Origin: Pandoraea sputorum
GTDB taxonomy: Bacteria; Pseudomonadota; Gammaproteobacteria; Burkholderiales; Burkholderiaceae
Assembly (NCBI RefSeq): GCF_000814845.2
Contig: NZ_CP010431.2
Location: 620,001-684,000 of the forward strand
Reading direction: 5' to 3'
Length of the DNA stretch: 64,000 nucleotides
Shown: piece by piece, positions 58,117 to 64,000 of the stretch
How positions within the stretch are numbered: position 1 is the stretch's first letter
Layout of the letters: every line of letters starts with the position of its first letter
Program-made: the position numbers and the translations under genes
The notes under the pieces: model-generated
Databases searched by the model: none
Told to the model about the DNA's origin: nothing
What the model saw: the letters and a program-made list of their open reading frames with translations, nothing else

Positions 58117-59256
58117 TTAAGACGTCACCGAGGGAGCGCCGGTGGCGGGGATTGCAGGCCAACTGATTTCGAAGCGCGCCCCGCCGAGGGTGACGGGATC
58201 GGTGGCGGCAACATTACCGTTATGTGCCTGCATGACCTGCTGCGTGATGGCGAGACCCAGTCCGTAGCCCCCCGTGCGGCGGTCGAGTCGCACGAACGCA
58301 TCGAAGATCCGTTTGCGGTCGTCCGGCGCAATGCCGGGGCCGTCGTCTTCCACGTAGATACCGATATTCCCGTGGCGTAACTGCATCCCCACAACGATGC
58401 GCGAGCGCGCATACCGGCTCGCATTGCGCAGCAGATTACGCATGGCGTACGCCATCAGCCGCTTGTCCATGACGACCTGATACGACGGCGCGAGATTGCA
58501 TTCCAGCGTGATGTCCCGTTCGGCGTAGAGCAGGGAAGCGTCGCGTACCTGATTCGCAAACCAGTGCGCAACGGACGTGGCCTCAAGATTCGACTGAAGT
58601 GAGCTGTACTCCAGCCGCGCGAAAGTCAGACTCATGTCGATGAGTTCGTCGAGTTCGGTCACGTCCAGATCGATGCTCGCCAGCGCTTGCTGACACGCGT
58701 CGGCAGACGACGTCGGGTCGCGCAATATTTCCAGCGCAAAACGCAGACGCGCGAGCGGTGTGCGCAGTTCGTGCGAGATGCCGTTAGTCAGATCGCGCTG
58801 TGTGGCGATCAGCTTCTCCATGCGTTCGGCGAGCGCGTTGAGCGTGCGCGCCAGCGGGCCGATGATAACGCTGTACGACTCCTTCGCGCGCGTGTGAAAG
58901 CGGCCGCCGCTGAAGTCGATGGCACGCTCGCGCACCATCACGAGATCGACCCAGACCGGGCGCATCCACCGATACGCGACGATGGCAGGCAACAGCAGCG
59001 TGCTCAGTATCACGGGCACGAGAAAGTGTGCCGTCCCCAGACTCGTGCGCCACGCACTGTCCGGCACGTTGAACACGATGAAGAGCGCCGGGACGACGAG
59101 CACCAGCAGACAAAGCCCGAGCAGGTTCGTGTAAGTACGCACGAAAAGCCGCGACCAACTGGGACGCCGGTCGGCGCGGGTGTCCGTCCATGAACGGCGA
59201 AATCGCTGCCACCGCAGCCGGCAGTATCGATAGGGCTGGAAAGGGTTGGCGGGCAT
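58117..59256 (-). CDS. sensor histidine kinase (RstB-like)
   Basis: 379-aa two-component sensor. Two membrane helices (about 45-63 and 79-97) flank a very short periplasmic loop, followed by a HAMP linker, a dimerisation helix with His162 in NGISHELRTPLARL, the N box LLRNASRYA, and G boxes DDGPGI and GYGLGL. The small external loop suggests sensing within the membrane or through a partner. It follows its response regulator by 39 bp on the same strand. Confidence 0.92.
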   Translation of the reverse strand: MPANPFQPYRYCRLRWQRFRRSWTDTRADRRPSWSRLFVRTYTNLLGLCLLVLVVPALFIVFNVPDSAWRTSLGTAHFLVPVILSTLLLPAIVAYRWMRPVWVDLVMVRERAIDFSGGRFHTRAKESYSVIIGPLARTLNALAERMEKLIATQRDLTNGISHELRTPLARLRFALEILRDPTSSADACQQALASIDLDVTELDELIDMSLTFARLEYSSLQSNLEATSVAHWFANQVRDASLLYAERDITLECNLAPSYQVVMDKRLMAYAMRNLLRNASRYARSRIVVGMQLRHGNIGIYVEDDGPGIAPDDRKRIFDAFVRLDRRTGGYGLGLAITQQVMQAHNGNVAATDPVTLGGARFEISWPAIPATGAPSVTS

Positions 59257-59295
59257 GATATGCGCCGGGCTGGCCGGTCGTGAGGTCGTGCCGGG

Positions 59296-60000
59296 TCAGT
59301 CCCAGCAGGATTTGTTGAGTTGATACCCCTTGCCGCGCACCGTCAGAATGCACTGCGGTGCGGAAGGGTCGTCGTTGAGCTTGCGTCGCAGCTTGTAGAT
59401 GCCGCCGTCCACCGAGCGGTCGATGCCGTCGAACTCCACGCCGCGCAAGTGACGCACCAGTGCGTCGCGCGTCACTACTTCACCTGCCGAGCAGGCCAGC
59501 GCCCAAAGCAGATCGAATTCGGCGGACGTCAGGTCGGGCTGCTTGCCGTTCGGCAGCGTGACGGACCGGGTGCCCCGGTCGATGCGGCACCGGCCGAGCG
59601 TGATGCTCTCGGGCGAGTTGCTGGCGGGAATCAGATGCTCGTTGCGACGCAGTTGCGCTTTGATACGAGCAAGCAGCACACGCGGCTCCACCGGCTTGTG
59701 GACGTAATCGTCGGCACCCAGTTCCAGCCCCAGCACTTCGTCGAATTCCTCGTCGCGCGCCGTCACCATGATGACGATGCCGCGATACTGCGCGCGCGCT
59801 TCACGACAGATCTCGAAGCCGTCCTTACCGGGCAGATTGACGTCGAGAATCACCAGATCGGGGCGGCGGCGAAGGATCGTTTGCACGGCGCGTGCACCGT
59901 CGAGCACGCATTCGACCTGATAGCCGTGCTTCTGAAGGTAGCCGCAAACCAGGGCGGACAGACGGGCGTCGTCTTCAACGAGGAGGATGCGGGCGGACAT
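59296..60000 (-). CDS. OmpR-family response regulator (RstA-like)
   Basis: 234-aa transcription factor. The receiver domain has the acidic pair Asp10-Asp11, phospho-acceptor Asp53 in ILDVNLPG, Thr80 and Lys102. The C-terminal winged helix contains LTSAEFDLLWALA and SVDGGIYKLRRKL and ends RGKGYQLNKSCWD. ATG at 60000 is used because the receiver begins there; the frame extends to 60084 without signals. First gene of the pair with the kinase. Confidence 0.93.
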   Translation of the reverse strand: MSARILLVEDDARLSALVCGYLQKHGYQVECVLDGARAVQTILRRRPDLVILDVNLPGKDGFEICREARAQYRGIVIMVTARDEEFDEVLGLELGADDYVHKPVEPRVLLARIKAQLRRNEHLIPASNSPESITLGRCRIDRGTRSVTLPNGKQPDLTSAEFDLLWALACSAGEVVTRDALVRHLRGVEFDGIDRSVDGGIYKLRRKLNDDPSAPQCILTVRGKGYQLNKSCWD

Positions 60001-60114
60001 GTGAATGCTGAAGGGAGATGGCGCGAGTGTAACGATTTCTGTCGCGCTGGTATTGCCTGGCGACAAAACTCGACAATTCTCCAACGTCGCTGCGTTGTGT
60101 TTTCGGTGTTTGCT

Positions 60115-60156
60115 TAATAAAAAACACCCCGAGGGCCGTAAGCCTCTCGGGGTGTT
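60115..60156 (-). terminator. rho-independent terminator of the DoxX gene
   Basis: A perfect 11-bp stem (60123-60133 with 60146-60156) followed on the minus strand by a run of T broken once (plus-strand A at 60115-60124). It ends the leftward DoxX transcript before the response regulator promoter. Confidence 0.88.
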
Positions 60157-60206
60157 CTCCGGGCGAGTGCCCGAGCGACGCGCCCGACAACGCCTGGCCG
60201 AAGGTT

Positions 60207-60605
60207 TTACGCCTTCGACGACGTATCCGGTTGTGCGACCAGCAGAAGGAAGCCACCGGCAATCGCGATGTTCTTGAAGAAGTTATTCAGTTGACCACTG
60301 AATTGCGCGGGGTCGGCGGCCCAGAACTTATGGCCGATGAGGGCCGTTGCGACGGTGTAGATCGCGAGCAGCAGCGCGAGCGGCTTGAGACGCCAGCCCA
60401 GAATCAGCGCGATGGCGCCACCGGCTTCGATCAGGATGACCAGCGCGGTCACGACTTCCGCAAAGGGCAGACCGATGGCGGCGAAATAGCCGACGGTCGC
60501 TTTGAAGGCTAAGATCTTGCGAACCCCGGCGATCAGGAACAGGGCCGACATCAGCACCCGTGCGAACCACTGAATGTTGAAACGATGCATGGTGATTGTT
60601 TTCAT
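60207..60605 (-). CDS. DoxX family membrane protein
   Basis: 132-aa protein with four hydrophobic helices in the DoxX pattern: LMSALFLIAGVRKILAF, GLPFAEVVTALVILIEAGGA, ALLLAIYTVATALIGHKFW and NIAIAGGFLLLVA. Members take part in thiosulfate:quinone or redox-linked functions, but most are uncharacterised. The start is uncertain: ATG at 60605 (used), 60590, or 60641, the last with AGGA 8 bp upstream. The long open frame back to 60944 is not supported. It is divergent from the GntR gene. Confidence 0.8.
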   Translation of the reverse strand: MKTITMHRFNIQWFARVLMSALFLIAGVRKILAFKATVGYFAAIGLPFAEVVTALVILIEAGGAIALILGWRLKPLALLLAIYTVATALIGHKFWAADPAQFSGQLNNFFKNIAIAGGFLLLVAQPDTSSKA

Positions 60606-60824
60606 CCAAAAGCGAATTTCATTCGACAAAGACGTCGGCATTGCGGCGTTCCTGCGTGATGTGACGTCGCAGGTCGCGCTCATCATATCGATGCGATACG
60701 CGGCACGAAACACCTGCCCGGGTAACTTAAAGTTGCACGGGCAGAACAATCGGCATGAAACCTTTGCGTAGATAGGCGATAGCCTGAAGTCCGAGAAATG
60801 CTCAACCGTGCGATGACATCGAAA

Positions 60825-60832
60825 CGTATACG
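60825..60832. promoter_or_regulatory. CGTATACG palindrome upstream of the gntR gene
   Basis: The palindrome ends 14 bp before a perfect TATAAT (60847-60852), so it overlaps the expected -35 zone. The same 8 bp occurs in the promoter region of the dioxygenase gene (61642-61649), suggesting a shared GntR operator. Confidence 0.5.
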
Positions 60833-60846
60833 GAAACGGGAGTTTG

Positions 60847-60852
60847 TATAAT
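60847..60852 (+). promoter_or_regulatory. consensus -10 box of the gntR gene
   Basis: TATAAT, 40 bp upstream of the GTG start. There is no good -35, consistent with an activator- or repressor-controlled promoter overlapping the CGTATACG palindrome. Confidence 0.5.
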
Positions 60853-60891
60853 CGATGCGTTTTCCATTTCGGCCTCGACAGGTTCTGCGCT

Positions 60892-61596
60892 GTGACCAAA
60901 TCCTCACGCGACGACGCGACCGGCAACCTCGCCGCCACCGCCACGCTCGATGAAGCTTCGCTCTCGACGGCGGACCGGGCTTACGACGCGATTCGTCGTC
61001 AGATCGTGTCGGGCGAATTGCCGGAGGGCGCACCGATTCGTCAGGACGAGATCGCGGCGCAAATGGGCGTGAGCAAGATTCCGGTGCGTGAGGCACTGAT
61101 GCGTCTGCAATCCGAGGGATGGGTGTCGCTCAAGCGTCATTCGGGCGCGATCGTCTCGCCGCTCACGGTGAACGATTGCGTCGAGATGCTCGACATGCGC
61201 ATCGCACTCGAATGCCGTGCGCTTGAGATTGCGGTGCCGAATATGGCGCCGAGCGATCTCGCGCTGGCCGAACAATTGCTCAAGCGCTATGCGAAGGCCG
61301 ACACACCGCAATCATGGAGTGATCTGAATCTCGCGTTCCATCAGGCACTTTACGCACCGGCGAATCGCCCGCGTCTCGTCGCCACAGCGCAGGCCGCGCA
61401 AGAGCGCATGGGACGTTTTCTGCGCGCGCACCTCTCGGCCGTCAACGACCACCAGCGCTCGACCGACGAACACATCGCCATCCATCAGGCCTGCGCTGCG
61501 GGCGACACGAAAACCGCTGTGCGTCTGCTGCGCAAGCATCTGGAGCAAACGCAACGCGAAGTCATGGCGTATTTCCGGCTCAACGGGAAGGCTTAA
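60892..61596 (+). CDS. GntR-family (FCD) transcriptional regulator
   Basis: 234-aa regulator. A winged helix (about 25-90, DEIAAQMGVSKIPVREALMRL) is followed by an FCD helical domain with conserved Asp and His positions (DLNLAFHQALY and the EHIAIHQAC segment). The start is GTG at 60892 with AGG about 8 bp upstream; a TTG at 60844 lies on the -10 box and is not credible. It is followed by a TauD-type dioxygenase and a binding protein that it probably regulates, since their control region repeats its own palindrome. Confidence 0.88.
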   Translation: MTKSSRDDATGNLAATATLDEASLSTADRAYDAIRRQIVSGELPEGAPIRQDEIAAQMGVSKIPVREALMRLQSEGWVSLKRHSGAIVSPLTVNDCVEMLDMRIALECRALEIAVPNMAPSDLALAEQLLKRYAKADTPQSWSDLNLAFHQALYAPANRPRLVATAQAAQERMGRFLRAHLSAVNDHQRSTDEHIAIHQACAAGDTKTAVRLLRKHLEQTQREVMAYFRLNGKA

Positions 61597-61977
61597 GCAT
61601 CCCCTATTTTTCCTTGTCGGTCGTCTTCGCGCGCCCAAAATCGTATACGAAAATAATAAATGATATACGGACAGGATTTTGTTCGCGTATAGTCCATGTG
61701 ACCGGGGTATTGCGTACCCGGCTGTTCGGGCAGTCCCGCGCGGGGCTATGAGCCCGAAATTTGTCTCGTCTGTCGTCTGCCAGAGAGGCGCTGCGCGCGC
61801 CCGCACTGCGATGTAGAGCGCACCCAGGACACCTGGACGCTGTGTTGTTTTCCAGCGCTAGGACTTTCCCTGATCCGACGCAACCCCTGATTGCCGGAAT
61901 CGAAAAGCTGGGTGTAATGTCTTTACATGTATATACAACGTAGGACGAACTACTCATTACATCTATCAGGAGGTTTC
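61597..61977. promoter_or_regulatory. control region of the dioxygenase operon
   Basis: 381 bp with no gene. It holds TCGTATACGA (61641-61650), a related half-site ATATACGGA (61663-61671), another CGTATA (61685-61690), and a TGTATATACA palindrome (61928-61937) 40 bp before the dioxygenase start. Multiple GntR sites are likely. Confidence 0.5.
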
Positions 61978-63045
61978 ATGTCCGAGTCGAAGAGTCTTCA
62001 GGGCGCTGCCGTCTGGCGCGGTGCCGAAATGGTGAACAACGACCGTTGGGTCAAAACGTTCCCGGCACACGTGCTCGATCAGATCGATGCCGCACTGGCG
62101 CAAACGCACAACGTGGACTGGCGCGACATCAATCGTCAGAACTTCCCGCTGCCCGATGCGGGTGCGTTCTTCGACGACGTTCGTGAAGAACTCGAAAACG
62201 GCTCCGGCATGGTTAAGATTCGCGGTCTCGACGTCAGCCGCTACGACGCCGAACAACTGCGTCGCATCTGGTACGCGCTGGGGGCACACCTCGGCACGCC
62301 GATGTTCCAGAACTGCCGTGGCGAAGTCATGCGCGAGATCAAGGACGAAGGCATGGGCGTCGGAGCGAAGCTCTACGGCGCGACCGTCGACAGCGCGGGC
62401 AAGCAATTTCTCTCCTCCGGCGCACGTACGCTCTCGCCGGGACAACTGCGCTTTCACACGGACCGCTGCGACGTGGTCGGTTTGCTGTGCGTGCGTCAGG
62501 CATCGGAAGGCGGTGTGAGCAAGCTGGCGAGCAGCGCTACCGTTTACAACGAGATGCTCAAGCGCCGTCCGGATCTGCACGCGCTGCTGTGCAAGGCGAT
62601 TCCGCGCAGCCGTTTCGGTGAAGAAGCCGGTGGTGAACACATCGCTTACGACCTGCCGATTTTCGGCGTGCGAGACGGCAAGCTGACGAGCCACTTCTCG
62701 CTCACCTATATTGAGAACGCCCAGATGCTGCCGGGCGTGCGCAAGCTCAGCGATGCCGAGCACGAAGCCATTCAGATGCTCATGGCGCTGGCTGAAGAAG
62801 AGTGCTTCCAGATGCGCTTCGCGCCGGGCGACATTCAGTTGCTGAACAACCACATCGTGTATCACGGCCGCACGGCTTTCGTCGACGATGTGCAGACCGG
62901 TCAGGACCGCATGCTCATGCGCCTGTGGCTGTCGATGCCCAATTCCCGTGCCTTGCCCGACGATCACGCCGTTCTCTGGGGCGATGTCGCGTCTGGCAAG
63001 CCGCATGGCGGCATCGCTCAACCGGCTGCGGCATTGCCCGCATAA
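61978..63045 (+). CDS. TauD/TfdA family Fe(II)/2-oxoglutarate-type dioxygenase
   Basis: 355-aa oxygenase. The iron facial triad appears as His160 and Asp162 in RFHTDRCD and a distal His296 in NNHIVYHGRTAF, with Arg298 and Arg315 as candidates for 2-oxoglutarate binding. It hydroxylates an unknown small substrate. AGGAGG lies 5 bp before the ATG. With an upstream GntR regulator and a downstream family-3 binding protein, it forms a probable uptake-and-oxidation operon for an amino-acid-like compound. Confidence 0.88.
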   Translation: MSESKSLQGAAVWRGAEMVNNDRWVKTFPAHVLDQIDAALAQTHNVDWRDINRQNFPLPDAGAFFDDVREELENGSGMVKIRGLDVSRYDAEQLRRIWYALGAHLGTPMFQNCRGEVMREIKDEGMGVGAKLYGATVDSAGKQFLSSGARTLSPGQLRFHTDRCDVVGLLCVRQASEGGVSKLASSATVYNEMLKRRPDLHALLCKAIPRSRFGEEAGGEHIAYDLPIFGVRDGKLTSHFSLTYIENAQMLPGVRKLSDAEHEAIQMLMALAEEECFQMRFAPGDIQLLNNHIVYHGRTAFVDDVQTGQDRMLMRLWLSMPNSRALPDDHAVLWGDVASGKPHGGIAQPAAALPA

Positions 63046-63052
63046 CGTAATG

Positions 63053-63075
63053 AAGTACTGAAGTACTCAAGTACT
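63053..63075. repeat. three 8-bp tandem AAGTACT repeats
   Basis: AAGTACT at 63053-63059, 63061-63067 and 63069-63075, an exact 8-bp period, each containing the AGTACT palindrome, followed by a degenerate copy. It lies between the dioxygenase and binding-protein genes. Confidence 0.5.
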
Positions 63076-63141
63076 AAAACACTGAAGCCCCCGCGCTCGC
63101 GCCCCGAATCACAGACCAAAGACGCAAGGAGAGACCCCCTC

Positions 63142-64000
63142 ATGAATCCGATCGAACAGCAGGACAACACCCGCGCAACCCGCAAGTCGACTCATCTGCG
63201 CTCGCTGCTCATTCCGCTCGTGCTGGGCGGCCTCTCCCTCGTGTCGACGGCAGCCTCCGCAGCGCCTGACTTCGGCAATTGCCAGGTCACCGGCACGCGC
63301 GGCTCGATCAAACTCGAAACGGTCACGCCGGGCGCATTGTCGGTGCGTCCCGTGCTGCCTGCACCGGGCTGGTGGAACGGCGATTCGCCCGACACCATCA
63401 AGGACGGCTTCGAGTACTGTATGGCCGCCAACATGGCCTATCGCGCCGGTCTGGATCGCGTGATCGTCGTCAACCGTTCGTTCGCGCAAGTCGTGACGGG
63501 GCAGGCCAAGGGCTTCGATATCGCGCTGAGCGAAATCACCATCACCGACGAGCGCAAGAAGGTCGTCAACTTCACCGATCCGTACTTCAGCTCGGATCAG
63601 GGCATTCTCGTGAAGACGGGCACCAAGGTCGACAAGGACAGCATCAAGAAGATGCGTCTGGGCGTGAAGCAGGGCACCACGATCCTGCCGTATCTGACGG
63701 ATAAGGTGAAGGTCGCCGAGCACCCGAAGGTCTACACCGACGCCGCTGCCATGTACGCCGCACTGGCCGCCGGTCAGGTCGACGCCGTGCTCTACGACAC
63801 GCCGAACGTGCTGTCCATCGCAAAGAAGTCCGAAGGCCGCTTCGAAGTCGTCGGCCGCTATGACACGAGCGAACAGTGGGGCGGTCTCGTCAACAAGGAT
63901 TCGCCGAATCTGGCCGCGTTCAACAAGCTGATCGCCGAGATGAAGAAGGACGGCACGTTCGACCGTCTGGCCACGCAATACCTCGTGCCGAGCCTCGGTG
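63142..64000 (+). CDS. ABC transporter family-3 substrate-binding protein (partial, runs off window)
   Basis: 286 codons are present with no stop by the window end. A signal peptide (residues ~20-41, LLIPLVLGGLSLVSTAASAA) leads to a periplasmic binding domain of the amino-acid type: VVTGQAKGFDIALSEITIT and FTDPYFSSDQGILVK are the family-3 signature region, and AALAAGQVDAVLYDT follows. AAGGAGAG lies about 9 bp before the ATG. It is close to its natural end. Permease and ATPase genes probably follow beyond the window. It likely delivers the substrate of the TauD-type dioxygenase. Confidence 0.9.
   Translation, partial: MNPIEQQDNTRATRKSTHLRSLLIPLVLGGLSLVSTAASAAPDFGNCQVTGTRGSIKLETVTPGALSVRPVLPAPGWWNGDSPDTIKDGFEYCMAANMAYRAGLDRVIVVNRSFAQVVTGQAKGFDIALSEITITDERKKVVNFTDPYFSSDQGILVKTGTKVDKDSIKKMRLGVKQGTTILPYLTDKVKVAEHPKVYTDAAAMYAALAAGQVDAVLYDTPNVLSIAKKSEGRFEVVGRYDTSEQWGGLVNKDSPNLAAFNKLIAEMKKDGTFDRLATQYLVPSLG

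Overview
The window is high-GC DNA whose gene content points to a betaproteobacterium of the Burkholderiaceae, with a Pandoraea- or Burkholderia-like layout. The reasons are a phnS-T-permease-W // phnR-phnA-phnY phosphonate cluster of the kind known from Burkholderia, an ESPR-type giant autotransporter, and uvrA divergent from an MFS gene plus ssb. The taxonomic call is an inference from content and organisation, not from a marker gene.

Layout. 1-6.9 kb: a dimethylglycine/sarcosine dehydrogenase-type flavoprotein, a DUF4743 NUDIX hydrolase, purU, a DHA2-type MFS exporter and a DUF488 protein. 7.0-16.9 kb: one very large self-associating autotransporter on the minus strand, split into two reading frames at a run of six G. 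17.3-29.2 kb: an extended 2-aminoethylphosphonate (AEP) catabolic region. PhnS/PhnT/fused permease import AEP, PhnW makes phosphonoacetaldehyde, PhnY oxidises it to phosphonoacetate, PhnA releases acetate and phosphate, and a GntR-family PhnR sits between the divergent arms. A Na/Pi-type transporter with a good PHO-box-like sequence upstream and a PhnZ-like HD oxygenase follow. 29.3-33.6 kb: a membrane protein, a RidA / PLP dehydratase / YheO-type regulator operon with a nested palindromic operator, and an AI-2E family permease. 33.6-38.7 kb: uvrA, an MFS gene and ssb.

38.75-53.46 kb: an accessory island of visibly lower GC, inserted just after the ssb terminator and bounded by a perfect 15-bp direct repeat (38747-38761 and 53441-53455). 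Its right half is an overlapping four-gene operon: three tyrosine recombinases plus a small coiled-coil protein, an arrangement reminiscent of Tn554 tnpABC and of recombinase-trio elements. Its cargo is an XRE repressor with tandem operators, a zinc-ribbon protein, degenerate small ORFs, and a tight five-gene block: DNA adenine methylase, calcineurin-like phosphoesterase, ORC/CDC6-like AAA ATPase, an unrecognised Rossmann-like protein, and a Schlafen AlbA_2 protein. I consider this block the best candidate for an undescribed (probably anti-phage) system.

53.7-64 kb: a GT4 glycosyltransferase and polysaccharide deacetylase pair, a PlpD-like patatin/beta-barrel protein, an RstA/RstB-like two-component pair, a DoxX protein, and a GntR regulator next to a TauD-type dioxygenase and an amino-acid-type binding protein that runs off the end. 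The GntR gene and the dioxygenase gene share a CGTATACG palindrome in their upstream regions. No rRNA, tRNA or CRISPR array was seen.
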